Assembly (NCBI GenBank): GCA_024734555.1
Contig: JANPWX010000545.1
Location: 1 to 64,000, forward strand
Direction: 5' to 3'
Length of the DNA stretch: 64,000 nt
Source of the DNA: Trochalopteron elliotii
Taxonomy: Eukaryota > Chordata > Aves > Passeriformes > Leiothrichidae
The notes below the pieces were generated by a model, which searched no databases, had not been told where the DNA came from, and saw only the letters and a program-made list of their open reading frames with translations. This document shows, piece by piece, positions 54,001-63,726 of the stretch. The position numbers and the translations under genes were made by a program. Position 1 is the stretch's first letter, and each line of letters opens with the position of its first letter.

Positions 54001-55499
54001 TGTTAGGGTGAGAAACAAAGCTGCAGCTTTTGCTAAAATGTGGTTCTTAAGCAAACCATATTTTACAATATTTTACCAATTACATACTAGGTTAGAATTA
54101 TCTATGCAAGTGACAGATGATATTCTCCTTCTGCAACACTTCAGCTCGCATTTCTTCTACGAGAATAACCAACTCAAATTCTGAACACAGAAGTGGTGTA
54201 CTGACACTCATTAAATAGATTTAGCTCAACATTAGCTTCTACTGAAGACAAGATTCCAACCATGAACATATTTCTGATAATCTGATCTTGATCAGAATGA
54301 CAGCTGCAATTTGTTAGTATTATATGCTGTAATTCTCAAGATCCCATCCCACCTATTCCTTTAGCTTTAGTGCAACACAACAGCTGGAACTGTGACCAAA
54401 ATCTGGTTTAACAACAGCACCAGAGACTTAGTACTACAGACAGGTCACTGGATTCCTCCTGGAGAAGGGCTGGGATGTCTCCCAGAAGGAATGCAGCCAG
54501 GCTCCAGGCACACTGGACACATCTGCTATGGGCTCTGTCGGATTTCTCTCCTCACATGGAGCATGGATCAGAGCTGTAATGTGGAATCCTGCAAGCAAAG
54601 TCCCACCTAGAATGGGCACATCTTAAAACAAGCTGCAAACAGTCCCTCCAATTGCTCCAAAGGGACACTGGGTGGTATAAAAAAGAATCACAACTGTTGG
54701 AACCTTGTGCACTGAGAATTTCAGACTTTCTGTGCTGACAGGCACTGACCCCCAAGCAAACACTGCATTGGCCTGAGCCCGTGGAAAAGGCTCCCAAAAT
54801 TGAGTGACAGCACTGGGATTGTGGGGGTGGAGTTTGGACAGAAGTGTGTGATACCACAAGGTGGAAAACTTAAAGAGTTGAAGGATTTAGAATACAGTAA
54901 TAGATATAAAGGAAGATGGAGGTTTTAGGGCAGAGGCTGAGTCCTTCTTTTTCACCTTCTTCTCCATGGCTCTGAGTGGGATTTTGTAATTGGGTAGAAA
55001 AATCCACATTGTGGGCCACAGGTGGTTGGTTATTGGGTTAAAAGTGAAAATAATTTAGGTGTCATTTCTTAATTGGACAGTTTATCCTTAAAAGGCCTTG
55101 TAGAGAGAGATACAGCTCCATTTTTTACTTTGTTAGCTAGGAGTGCTGTAGAACTCATAGTTTATGAGACTGCAACATAGATAAGAATGAATAAACATCC
55201 GAGTCCAAACAAGAAATACTGTCTCAAGCATTTAACCCTGACTCTGGCAAAAAAGAAGATAAAATGCAACACACAGAATGCTTGGAAACACCCAATACAC
55301 ATGAAATGCTGACTGGACAGCTGGCAATGGTGCAGCAATGGAGGTGTTTTCCCCCAGCATTACCTGTGGGCTCCTTGGGACACACATCTGGCAGGGACTG
55401 CACAGGGCGAAAGCGTTTCATGGAATCCACTTCTTTTTTAAAGAAAGCATCACTGCTGTTTGACTGAGGCACTGGTGAAGAACTGTGGCTTGATGCCAT
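20908..55499 (-). CDS. VPS54: Vacuolar protein sorting-associated protein 54 (GARP complex subunit), spliced, 22 coding exons
   Basis: Subunit of the Golgi-associated retrograde protein (GARP) complex, with VPS51, VPS52 and VPS53, which tethers endosome-derived carriers at the trans-Golgi network. Twenty-two coding exons on the minus strand join in frame to 970 residues (human 977). The N-terminal half (to about 420) holds the helical regions that bind the other subunits. A serine-rich acidic linker lies at about 500-570. The C-terminal Vps54-like domain (about 730-970) directs TGN and endosome association. The leucine mutated in the mouse wobbler motor-neuron disease (L967Q) is present as Leu960 in DLDLNMAEIWEQKR. 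Seven residues are missing in the linker relative to human (GELPTSQRN against GELTPIAVDTTSQRN). No frameshift or stop was found. A non-coding first exon is inferred at the right edge. Confidence 0.97.
21014..22871 (-). other. VPS54: VPS54 last intron
   Basis: 1.9 kb with several long chance ORFs (for example a plus-strand frame at 22065-22598) but no domain, no splice-linked exon and no repeat I can name. Confidence 0.7.
22872..22966 (-). CDS. VPS54: VPS54 coding exon, residues 905-936
   Basis: 95 bases, acceptor TTTTTTCCAG, donor GTGAGC. Encodes MLFLRINASYKLHLKRQLAH and LNVVNDGGPLNG, in the C-terminal helical bundle. Confidence 0.97.
23722..23829 (-). CDS. VPS54: VPS54 coding exon, residues 869-904
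   Basis: 108 bases, phase 0, donor GTGAAT. Encodes YEVKAPVPSACFRNICKQMA, then MHEAIYDLLPEEQTQ. Confidence 0.97.
23830..25457 (-). other. VPS54: VPS54 intron, residues 868/869
   Basis: 1.6 kb, with purine-rich A tracts near 24238-24302 and 24657-24680. Nothing else supported. Confidence 0.7.
25458..25538 (-). CDS. VPS54: VPS54 coding exon, residues 842-868
   Basis: 81 bases, phase 0, donor GTAATG. Encodes DYHDHIAEISAKLVAIMDSL and FDKLLSK. Separated from the next upstream exon by a 98-base intron, the shortest in the gene. Confidence 0.97.
25637..25758 (-). CDS. VPS54: VPS54 coding exon, residues 801-841
   Basis: 122 bases, acceptor GTTCACAG, donor GTAATT. Completes an Ala codon, then LSSRCLQLIVHYIPTIRAHF and PKQFSMLRHFDHITK. 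Confidence 0.97.
26596..26683 (-). CDS. VPS54: VPS54 coding exon, residues 772-801
   Basis: 88 bases, acceptor TTTCTCACAG, donor GTATGG. Encodes YFNSRSCQLVLGAGALQVVG then KTITTKNL and the first base of Ala. Confidence 0.97.
28150..28553 (+). mobile_element. CR1 LINE fragment (3' end), antisense to VPS54
   Basis: Plus-strand order matches the CR1 3' region: GGATCTGGAGCACAAGT, GAGGAGAAGCTGAGGGAGC, TTGCTCTCTACAACTCCCTG, GTGGTGGAGTCACCATCCCT, ending GGATTTCATGATTTC, a degenerate version of the CR1 terminal octamer repeats. 5'-truncated and diverged, so inactive. Confidence 0.88.
29345..29452. repeat. TA/TG-rich microsatellite
   Basis: Imperfect alternating TA and TG dinucleotide tract, about 108 bases, with a (GT)8-like core. 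Prone to length variation and to hairpin or Z-DNA structure. Confidence 0.92.
29966..30071 (-). CDS. VPS54: VPS54 coding exon, residues 736-771
   Basis: 106 bases, acceptor CTCTTCCAG, donor GTATGG. Completes Gly, then TVLLLIRIILEYCQCVDNIP and TDMLTRLSDLLK. Confidence 0.97.
31304..31328. repeat. Short hairpin-forming inverted repeat
   Basis: CTTATCTTA and TAAGATAAG separated by 7 bases. Contains GATA-type cores on both strands, but such short repeats are common by chance. Confidence 0.6.
31362..31430 (+). mobile_element. CR1 LINE remnant
   Basis: About 70 bases matching the CR1 segment around GGGCTCTGGGGAGACCTTAT and GCAGCCTTTCC. Boundaries are approximate. Confidence 0.6.
31566..31629 (-). 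CDS. VPS54: VPS54 coding exon, residues 715-736
   Basis: 64 bases, acceptor ATATCTAG, donor GTAAGA. Completes Ala, then TEERKPAEFLIVEGQKYATV and the first two bases of Gly. Confidence 0.96.
31630..32928 (-). other. VPS54: VPS54 intron, residues 715
   Basis: 1.3 kb. The long minus-strand frame at 32238-32825 is a chance ORF: low-complexity hydrophobic and Ser-rich, no domain, no splice logic. No repeat identified. Confidence 0.7.
32929..33041 (-). CDS. VPS54: VPS54 coding exon, residues 677-715
   Basis: 113 bases, acceptor TCTAACCAG, donor GTGTGT. Encodes LLLDNERWKQAEVPAEFQDL and VDSVSDGRISLPEKKPT. Confidence 0.97.
33758..33939 (-). CDS. VPS54: VPS54 coding exon, residues 617-677
   Basis: 182 bases, acceptor TGCCTGCAG, donor GTACCT. 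Encodes DGFLEKLNSSEFVTLSRLME, then ILDTEQICGRKS and FVNRFHEERKTKL. Confidence 0.97.
34373..34502 (-). CDS. VPS54: VPS54 coding exon, residues 573-616
   Basis: 130 bases, acceptor CTTTACAG, donor GTGAGA. Encodes IGDDMKLTDLELVRLANNIQ and then ASDICHDRSVKFLMARAK. Confidence 0.97.
34503..36349 (-). other. VPS54: VPS54 intron, residues 572/573
   Basis: 1.8 kb between the Ser-rich linker exon and the next exon. I see no repeat or exon that I can support. Confidence 0.7.
36350..36669 (-). CDS. VPS54: VPS54 coding exon with Ser-rich acidic linker, residues 467-573
   Basis: 320 bases, acceptor CATTCCAG, donor GTGAGT. Encodes ATLNTIRSVVFLVLDKNQKT, then EVAYLTHEGMFISDAF, then a low-complexity linker (SPNSEPCSSDSVSEPECTT, SSSSKEHTSSS). 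The linker sequence is almost identical to human although it should be disordered. Relative to human, seven residues are missing between GEL and TSQRN. The exon is noticeably more GC- and CpG-rich than its surroundings. Confidence 0.97.
37107..37203 (-). CDS. VPS54: VPS54 coding exon, residues 434-466
   Basis: 97 bases, acceptor CTTTTTTAG, donor GTAAGA. Completes Lys, then LADQMRMMNFPQWFDLLKDI and FSKFTIFLKRVK. Confidence 0.97.
37362..37709. repeat. Dispersed direct repeat pair (about 85 bp each)
   Basis: Copy 1 at 37362-37447 and copy 2 at 37629-37709, same orientation, sharing CCTACATG, AAATACTT, TCAAGTGTTAAAAA and AGCTGTGTTATGAAG blocks. About 180 bases of unrelated sequence separate them. 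Either a local duplication with loss between copies or two copies of an unnamed repeat. Confidence 0.85.
38750..38805 (-). CDS. VPS54: VPS54 coding exon, residues 416-434
   Basis: 56 bases, acceptor TTTGACAG, donor GTAAGT. Encodes CVVNTVSQIEEIDTEVVV and two bases of Lys. It is the second-smallest coding exon (the smallest, at 49927-49961, has 35 bases). Confidence 0.95.
38806..40978 (-). other. VPS54: VPS54 intron, residues 415/416
   Basis: 2.2 kb AT-rich intron with several A-rich runs (38823-38845, 38970-39015, 40078-40095). Nothing else supported. Confidence 0.7.
40979..41086 (-). CDS. VPS54: VPS54 coding exon, residues 380-415
   Basis: 108 bases, phase 0, acceptor TTGATAG, donor GTAAGA. 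Encodes ERLVSLVFGLLKQRKLNFYE then MINTAKNIIKQ. Confidence 0.97.
42103..42229 (-). CDS. VPS54: VPS54 coding exon, residues 337-379
   Basis: 127 bases, acceptor TTTTCTCAG, donor GTATGT. Completes Arg, then HLGSQLCELEKLIDKMMIAE and LNRPLEDDCQILEE. Confidence 0.97.
43781..43869. repeat. A/C-rich low-complexity tract
   Basis: Runs of A broken by CC and CCC over about 90 bases, resembling a decayed poly(A) or (AAAC)n tract. Confidence 0.85.
45890..45926. repeat. (AAAC)n microsatellite
   Basis: About nine AAAC units, the last few imperfect. Confidence 0.92.
46104..46489 (-). CDS. VPS54: VPS54 largest coding exon, residues 209-337
   Basis: 386 bases, acceptor CTCTTCCCAG, donor GTAGGT. Encodes LSHYLDIVEVNIAHQISLRS, HAMTSQHELQDYLRKTSQAV, IDKVMCEGSLRVLRLSLTRN and TTQEVLQQELQGIHSF. 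The predicted helical content fits the family's subunit-binding N-terminal region. Confidence 0.98.
46490..48894 (-). other. VPS54: VPS54 intron, residues 208/209
   Basis: 2.4 kb with no recognisable repeat family and no supported exon. Confidence 0.65.
48895..49026 (-). CDS. VPS54: VPS54 coding exon, residues 165-208
   Basis: 132 bases, phase 0, acceptor CTGTTTCAG, donor GTACAA. Encodes IFMKPDFALEDSLTFNAVLP, then GGKGNRDAASSKLLQEK. Confidence 0.97.
49927..49961 (-). CDS. VPS54: VPS54 micro-exon (35 nt), residues 153-164
   Basis: Acceptor TAATTTTAG, donor GTATGG. Completes Asp and encodes KSRTDLEQVPK, identical to human. Too short for ORF searches; supported by phase and by the protein match. 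Confidence 0.95.
50095..50345 (+). mobile_element. CR1 LINE fragment (3' end), diverged
   Basis: Contains GCATTGGAACAGGCTGCCCA and ends with CCCTGCCAACCTGAAATATT followed by CTGATTC, the usual CR1 3' end pattern. The middle is strongly diverged. Left boundary is a guess. Confidence 0.7.
51665..51915 (+). mobile_element. CR1 LINE fragment (internal 3' region)
   Basis: Ordered matches to CR1: CACAAAGATGATTAAAAAC, CAGGACAAGAGGAAATGGG, TCCATTTGAACACAAGGAAG. Truncated before the CR1 terminus. Confidence 0.75.
52216..52294 (-). CDS. VPS54: VPS54 coding exon, residues 127-153
   Basis: 79 bases, acceptor CTTCTGCAG, donor GTACAG. Encodes REKVHERCKNICTPKDTFDR and TLLHTH plus the first base of Asp. 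Confidence 0.96.
53172..53246 (-). other. Exon-like segment in VPS54 intron, candidate poison exon
   Basis: On the minus strand a TTTGTAACAG acceptor precedes 75 bases that end in a consensus donor GTAAGT. It lies between exons that meet in phase 0, so inclusion would keep phase by length. However, its seventh codon in that frame is TAA, so included transcripts should terminate early. No protein match; existence as an exon is inference. Confidence 0.35.
53734..53975 (-). CDS. VPS54: VPS54 coding exon, residues 46-126
   Basis: 242 bases, acceptor TGTGCTGCAG, donor GTAAGA. Encodes SLVVDQQRWTIYHSKVNLPA, LNDPRLAKRESDFFTKTWGV and FYLPQITKEHFALYQQEITP. The first residues (NPNDLRDS) differ from human; the rest is closely conserved. 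Confidence 0.97.
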
Positions 55500-55525
55500 T
55501 GCATAAAATCACCACTTGATAAAAG
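55364..55525 (-). CDS. VPS54: VPS54 initiator exon (5' UTR 55525-55500, CDS from 55499)
   Basis: Acceptor CCTCTTTAG, donor GTAATG. The ATG at 55499-55497 has G at -3 and G at +4 and starts MASSHSSSPVPQSNSSDAFF, matching human MASSHSSSPVPQ. The exon ends with the first base of Gly after KEPT. An out-of-frame ATG lies four bases upstream of the start. Confidence 0.96.
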
Positions 55526-58500
55526 CTAAAGAGGAAACAATAGATATGGAGGCTTTAATAAAGCTCTGGGGACGTGTTGGATCAAAGCAATGACACTCCA
55601 GTATTGTTTTTAACTACTGACACAACTCAACGAGAGGAGAAAGTTTCTTTTAAGCACAAAAATAAAAGGCAGAATGCAACTTCATAGTCAGTTTGAAAAT
55701 TGAACCCAAGACAGAAACAAAGACAGTTCCTCATGCACCTGAAGGTTTGGAGGATAGCCTGTTCTTGTGCACGGCACACCAATAAAATGCTACATTAGGA
55801 AAAAAAAAGCAAGTCTTTCAGGCATTCCTTCCTTTCCTGCCACAACTACTGCAGCCACAGTGCACACATTCACAATAGAATTTCCTCTCAAATATCAGGA
55901 AATCTTGTACTTGAATCAGGAAAACTGACAATTCAACTTTTATGGCTGCCTAGTGAAGTACAGTTGATTCCAGCATAATGTATTTGCACAGAGAAGACAA
56001 TTAAATCATAGATCAAAAAGCTCCAGAGTAAGCCAAGTCCCACCGATTTTCAGTTCAATTTTAACATCCCAATTTGAAAATAAACAGCCTTAAAAATTTT
56101 ACACTAGGGCTGAACTTAATGACTTCTTTCTCTCTGTAAACAAAACTGCATTTCCATCAAAAGTATCAGACAGTAGTGCACTGCACAACTATTAGAGGCT
56201 TGAGAGTTTATTAAAACTGTACAGCTCAAGGAGTGCCTGTTCAAAGGGCTTCCAGCAGCATCACAAATATTACAAATCTCACCTGGAAAAGAAAAAGGTT
56301 CTACTTTCTAATCAAAGTTGAAAGTGCCCTACTAAACTATTCTAAAAGAGATGTTCAGCTATAACAGAGCATCTCAAAGAAAAGGTCCAGAGTAAGAAGA
56401 ACTTGCTGGCAGACAGAGAAAGGGAACAGTCAGAAGTAGTCAGAGAAAAAACCTTTCCAGACAAGTGAAAAATCTTCCTTAAATACCATAAAGCATTAAT
56501 CTCCTTCCCCCAAAAGCCCCACAAATCCCTTTTTCTCTACTACTTTTATTGCATTTTCATATTCTAATGTTCTTCCCTTGGTATTTCCAAAGTAAGTCAG
56601 TCATTGAGCTCTTTCTGAATGTTTTGGGGTGGTTTTGTGAAAAATCTAGTATATGATGACAAAACACTTATCATTTCAGCCTTCTTAAAAAACACATCCA
56701 GTGCTGTGTTGCCATGACCAAGTCTCCTAAAGGCATACAGTAAATTTATCTGCACTTGGAACTGCTTCAGAGTGCTGTGTTTGCAGTTTTTCCTCCTGAA
56801 AAAGCCTCTGTAATACGAGCCAGAGTGTGCTCCAGTCAGATGTATGAGCAACTAGGGCAATTTGTAGAAAGCCCTGAAATCCTGTAACTCTTGCAAGCCT
56901 TTAATCCAGCCTTTCTCCTTTCCCCACAATGAAGCACCACCTAAAAGAATTGTCTAGGATATGAATTGTCTCAACTACAGAAAGCTGAGTGGAGAAAATG
57001 CTACCTCTGTGATGCTAGTCAAAAGATTTTAAACAAATTTAAAAGACTATTTAAGACTGAAGAGTAGCTACACACCTCAGCATCTCAAAAACAAGCTCCA
57101 CTTACTCTTGCACAGATATTTTCATTACTTATCACCATAAAATATTCACTGACAAATCTTAAAATAGAATGAAAAGTGTACAATAAAATACAAGCAGTAA
57201 CCTTCATAGTGTTGAGTGGATTTTAACAAGATATGAGGCTCCATAGGCAGAGGCCTTCTTAAGTGGCAGGCAATCTGATGCTGCACTAAATTATTCATAG
57301 CTAGCAGCTATTCTAGTACCCTCATCAGTCAGGACCTTCTGGATAATTAACCCCAATGAACAACCACATTTGCACAGGAAAAAAAAACCTCATCTCTGTA
57401 CTGCCCAAAACCAGGCATTCCTCAAAATGCAGTCCTCAAATTGGCCAATGAAGTATAATTTCAGAAAGATAAAGCAAACTGGACAATAGTACCTGAATTA
57501 AATCCATATTACAAAGGAATATGTGCCAAGGCCATATAAAGGTGGAAATCCTGGTCTACACTTATCTCTGTACTCTAACCTTACCCATGACTGAAAAACT
57601 TTAATTTGTTCACCAACAAATTCATTCTGCCCCTTGTGCTCCACTACCAAACATTTTATAGACAAAGGAATGTATAACTAGCCCCTAAACCAACATTTTA
57701 AAATATGCAATAATCCACAAATTTGCTGATTTAAACATACCAAAGAAACGAAACTCAGTGTTAACACAGAACAAAACTTCTGCAGAGTATTTTAACTCAT
57801 TCCATTTTCCATGCAAGGGAAAGGCAGGTAAATGCAGTTTAACTGCATTAACTGTGCAGAATGACAGGCAGGTAAATGCAGTTAACTGCATTAACTGTGC
57901 AGAGTGAATTATGAAATGGTGAGTCCCCTGAGGCTCTTACTTAGAAGAACATACAGCTGTAGTAAGAATGTGCAACTGTGCAACTTCATTACATCAGTGT
58001 TGAAATGAAATACAATTAAAATGGGTTAGATCAACTGCGTTCTCTCCAGTAATCACCATAATTTATTCACATTTTTATTAGCAATGTCTATTAAACTAAT
58101 GCAATTAAAAAAAAAAAACGTTTAGAGGTTAGACACAAGAGTAGTGATGGAACCTGGAACCCAGGATTATGGGTTTGCAACTTGCCTGCAATATATTACG
58201 TTCATTTTGTACACACTGTATTAATTTCCTTATTTAAAAAGATTCTATTAAATTACACTGCCCTTGTAATGACTTAATACCACTGAAGTTAAACCAAATC
58301 AGCCACGGCAACAATGAAAACAAATAGCCTTAAAACAAAAAAATTCAAAAACAAGCTGTGATGAATTACTTTACTCTTTACTTTGATGAAGTTTTACTCT
58401 GAACTGAGATTATTCCCACAGTCTGAGTGCATGAAGAGCTGTATTTCAACTTACAGCCTCCTCTTTAAAAACATCCCTGCTCAGTAACGTGCTCAGCAAG

Positions 58501-61500
58501 TACAGTATGACACAGCTGTACAACACAGCATGGAACAAAATACTGAAGTGACAAGAGCAAGAGCCACACATTTGGATACTGCTCAGTCAGCAAAGCAGCA
58601 GATCTGTGAGCTGGCAGTGCATTAATCACATGAGGTTATTTCTGAGATGACTGTGCTGTGACTCTTGAGTTTCACACCCGAGGTTTCAGCTGCTGGAAGA
58701 GAGCACAACAAACAACAGAGTGTATTACTCAGAAGTAATTGCTCTTAAAAGGGTGGTTGTGACTCTGGAGAACGTGTTTGTTTTTCTGAGTATCAGGACT
58801 TGCACAGAAGTTCTTCAGAAACTGCCTTCCCATATTCTGAGTGTAATTATTCACCTGCTCTGTTTGTCCAGTCTCATTCGTCGAATCTGCTCTCTAAATT
58901 TTATCTCAGCTTCAAAAATAGTGACACCTAAGAAGAAATACCCAGAGGGAAGAGCTCTCAGGGTTCCAATTGAACACACAACACTGAGCAAGCTTTCCTT
59001 CAAGTATTCCCCACAGTCCACAATGAGCCACACGTGGACACCAGCAAGTTTTCAAGGGGTTATGCTCTGCATCCCAAAGGTAAGGCACAAGTTTCTCTGA
59101 GAACACAAAAGGCATGCTAAAGTTCCTGCTGTTTGTCATGGCTTTGGCAACAACAGAGTGAAATGAAAATATTTCAAGCACTCTTCTGGCTGCCCAGCAT
59201 GCTTTGGAAGAGAAAACTATCAGAAGCCACCCACAAATCAAGCTAAAGGAAGACACTGCACCACTTCCAGAAGATATGATAAATACCAAAGATACTTATT
59301 ACAGAAAAGCACACCTGAAACGTAACTAAAAGATAAAAATGCACAAAGGACTCCTCCAGGACCTAATTATTATTGTTATTGGCCCAATATATTTACTCTG
59401 CCCTCAGAAGTTGAGCTTGTCCTATGTGTTATTACACAGCCCTTTTGGCTAAATCAGGATTTCACCCTGTAACAGGGACACTGTGGTACCAGCAAAGTAC
59501 ACAGTAAGACAGTGTGAGCCAGACTGCACCAGCTCAAGCTTTCACTTTTTTTTTTTTTTTCAACCAGCTAATTCCTCAGGCTGAAATTTCCATGCTTGTC
59601 CCTGGTGCCCTGAGACAGATATCCCTGTGGAAGCAGGGGAGCCAAGGTTAGCTTGGAGGAGAAACATTTAAAGCAGTTTCAGAGACTGAGGTTAAAGCTG
59701 TGGGAGCTGCTCTGCCAACCCAAGCTCTTTCTGAACACCTACTGCTTCCACCCTGGGGTTTCAGAGGAGGAAGATGATGATTTTCAGGGGAATGATGAGG
59801 TCAGAGCCAGAGGAGAGCTGTGACTTGTCCCCTTGTCAAGCCACCTACATTTGGAGCACACTCCAACATGAAACCTCTTCACACAACCTAGAGAGGAGGC
59901 CCATATGAGCCTGGCCTTTCTGAGGGCTCAATAAATACAACTGTACTTGTATTCACAAACAAATAAACACATATTTGAGTGCATTCTGCACACCCCAACA
60001 GTATCCCCAACCTCATGTTCTCCCACTGAGGGTGTACCTTCCCTGATGACCAGCCTTGCTGGGATGAAATCAACCCCAGAAGGATGAAATGTTTTAGTTC
60101 TCTGCATTTCCCATCAGCCCTGCTTAGCCACACATGCTGTTATCCTCCAGCAGCTTCTGCAATTCCTCAGACTGTGCTACTTTCCCAGCAAACTGCAGAA
60201 TGGGGACTGTGGAAAAAGCAAGAGCACTTGAATAGCCCAAAGAGTAATGCCACCACCACTCTCCCCTTCAATTGTCTCTTTCATAAGGGCATCTCAAAAC
60301 ACTCTCCTCAAACAGGAAAACAGGCAAGAAAAAACAGTAGTGACTCCAAAGAAAGAACAGAACAGCTGCATCCCCACTGCAAAGCACCACGGGTAGCCTA
60401 CAAGGCCAGGATAAAACAACATCTGACTTTCACATTATTACACTTTGTACTGGTTTTCTTTTGCCCTTCCCAGCTGTGGCCACATGAACAGCAGGTTAAA
60501 AAAAAAAAAAAAAGAAAAAAGCTTTAGCTGAGCTTCACTTCTTTAAACACAAGAATAAGATCCTCTGAAAAGTATTACCCCAAAATGTCCCATCACTGAA
60601 TAATGTCTTGTTACTTAAAATAATCCACAAGAGTAAACATTTTGTCAAAAAGTGGAAAACAATTTATCTCCTTTTAGACAAACTATCTGGAAAGTTATAT
60701 TTCGATTTCATTCAGGTACCAAATAAACAACTATATGAAACACTTGTGATGTACCCCCTGCAGCAAATGCACTTCCTCTCATCTAGAAACCCAACCTCTC
60801 AAGGCTGAACACTTAATTTGAAATCAGAAAGCAGATTTTGTGCTGGACAAATGGACCTACCTACAGCTATTTAGGTCACTATGCACCCAGTTCTTCCACA
60901 CCAGAGATGCCAGAATCATCCAAAAACAACCATCAAAGCAGTAAAAATATATGTCAGAAAAGGCCTTGTGGTTAGTTGCCCACACTACCACAACAAGGTG
61001 AGAGTGAAGTCTCTTTGTAGCCTTTTCTCCAGGCATCAGCATTACAGTGTGCATTACCCCCTTGGAGAACAGTGAAACACAAGCATCTTACAGAGCTCCA
61101 GAGAGGTCCACAGAGCTGAGCAAAGATCAAGGAGCCCCAGCAGGCATTCCTGCCACCAGTCTGTCAGAGGCAGAGACTGCAGAGCAGTGACATGTGCAGA
61201 AAAGGCAGAAGAACTGCACCAGCCCCAGTAAAAATCCCAACACTGAGGTCCTGACGTGACAAAAGGAGTCTGAAGACGCTCACGGCAATTTGCGTCAGCA
61301 GCACCATCCCCTGCACAGCCCCTCTTTGCCATCTTCAGCAGGGCCAGGCTCCACTTGTTCCTCAGGAAATAACCTCCTAAAAATATGGATTTTCATGGCA
61401 ATCGTGTCTTTCCAAAGCCTTACCCAAGTCCTGACCTGCAAGTGGCTGTGAAGGAGCCAAATAAAAATATTTCGCAGTTTGATGTGGTGCGTAAAGACTG

Positions 61501-63726
61501 TCAAAAAGCAGGCCCAGTGCACCCCACATCAAATCAGGATGTCAGCCCACTGTCCCTCTACAACACCTCCTATCAAATCCTGCCACAGGATGTCAGTCCA
61601 TTGTCCAGGTACTCTGCAAACAAGACCAGCCAAACTTTCACGAGGTGAGCAGTGCCACCCGTGTTTGCTGATAGTCCTTGTGGATTGTTAATACCTGCCC
61701 AAAAGAAGATCAAACAAAACTGATCACCTCTTTTCACATCACTTCCTTTTCATCCCTCAAACAGGTTCTGTTGACAAAAAGGATAAATAACTCCATGGCA
61801 TAAAACCCAGTATGGTCATGCTCCACCTAGAATGGCAAAAAACCAAAAGGAAGGTCTCACACTGCTGCTTACAGAAACTGGATAAAAATGATGGAAACTG
61901 TACCATACTGCAAAGTGCCAGACATGCTACTCCAATTCTAATAATCTAGCCCTAACACACACCCACACACATCCAAAATGGCCCCTTTTTTTAAAATTTA
62001 ACAACCAGATTGATAGAGAAAAAGCTGGGATATATTTAAGCTATTAGGTATGAACAGGTTTTAGGTATTTGGAACATTTGATCAGTACATGGACCTGTCA
62101 GTTCTGAGTACAAGAGAAATACATTAACAATTCTTTATCTTCTGCAGAGAATATTCAGGTGTTTTGTTTTTTAATCTAGCACCTTGGTGAGGTGGGTGTA
62201 AAAAGCCAAAAATAGCAAGACAAATCCTAGATTTGCTGGTAAATATGATTTGGAGTTACTTGTATGAGGCTCCAGAAATATGTGCATACATCATCCACAC
62301 TCGTGCTCACCTGCTCACTCTTTCTGCTCCATTCATAAAACAAGACAAGGAATAAACAAAGTGTGAAGAAAAAAAAAAAAAAAAGAAAACCAGCAGAAAA
62401 CTGTGGGCCTCTCAGCTGGAAGGATAATATGATGTTCGTGGGCCTTCTCTCCTCTTCAGACTCACAGCTCCTCGTTCTCCCCAAACTCTGGAGAAGGAAA
62501 GCAGAAGTGCCTCCCTCACACAGTTGCTGCCCCAAAAGAAGAAGCAGTACCTACACGATCATGATTCCATTTCCCAACCTCTTCCTGCTCAAACTGCCAA
62601 AGAGAAGCCTGGAGTCTCCTTTCCCCACTCATTTCCAGTGCCTCCTGACATTTTCCAGGCAAACAATATCTCCATTCAACGCTGGAAATGTGCATCATCT
62701 CCTTCTCCTCCCATGAAGTCTGTGCTCGTCAACAAGGCAAGATTCCTGCACACATGCCAGACTCCCACTACAGAGGAGGATGGTGCTGAAGGCAGAGGGA
62801 CACTTGGGACAGATCCTGCTGCTGGTAAATGGGATGGGAGAGAGGTAGAGATGTTTCTCCTTGTGCAACCTTCTGGCCTCACTGGTCAGGCTGCCCAGTG
62901 ATTTTTGTGTGGATCTCCTGGCAATCAGTCCACTTTAGGCACTGCTCTCCCACCCAAAGGACACACCAAGCTAATGCCCAAAAGGATTTCACGACCTTTT
63001 GTCTGCACTACAGTTTGTCAAAGAGTCACACTGACTCTCAGGCCACAACTGCAGTAATTACTGCAGCCACTACAACAATTAATGCACTGCAGTTGGGTTT
63101 TTCAGTAAAAGTGCATTTTCTCACAAGGCTGCACAGCAACAGCTGCACAAGTCCATAGGAATTCTCATTCAGGACTTCATCAGTACAGGTAAGACAGTTA
63201 AGTCAACACACCACCCGTGCTAGAAACTCAGAAAACTCCAAATATATGCAAATCTGTAGCCCAGTAATTACTCTGACACACTTTAAAATAGGCATTCTAT
63301 ACTTTTTTACACTGGATTGTGATAACTCTATGTCCTGCAACAGAAATCCTAAGTATTAAGAGAATATAAGAAAAACAGAGAAGAAAAAACAACTCAGCAA
63401 CATACTAAGGCCCAAACTGGACAGTCAGAGGGGGAAAGTTTCTGCTGGGATTGCAGAAGGTTGGCATTTTACAATCCCATATGTGTATTTCTCTCAACAT
63501 CATATACCACCTTTGAAAAATTCCAGTGAAGAAACGCAAGAAATTAACCAGCCCATCACACAATTTCAGGATCATCTACAAACTCAGGAACCACCGCATT
63601 CCTACACGGAATTATAGAACCAACGAGCCCTCGAGCGCTCCACATCCCAGTCCATCCTGGCTGCCATGCGCTAAAGGAAAACACTAAATACTCGCTCCAA
63701 ACGTTATCCCCCCGAGCCGGCCATAC
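55526..63726 (-). other. VPS54: VPS54 first intron (8.2 kb)
   Basis: Largest intron. Holds a 44-base tandem repeat with palindromic core (57823-57908), T and A runs (59546-59560, 60499-60514, 62369-62384), and a small CpG-containing patch around 61250-61300 with CREB/ATF-like octamers. No exon or RNA gene that I can support; the plus- and minus-strand ORFs here have no recognisable domains. Confidence 0.7.
57823..57908. repeat. 44-bp tandem duplication with palindromic core
   Basis: Two adjacent copies, starting at 57823 and 57867, each reading GGCAGGTAAATGCAG and GCATTAACTGTGCAG. Copy 2 contains the perfect 18-base palindrome AATGCAGTTAACTGCATT; copy 1 has an extra T at its centre. Confidence 0.95.
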
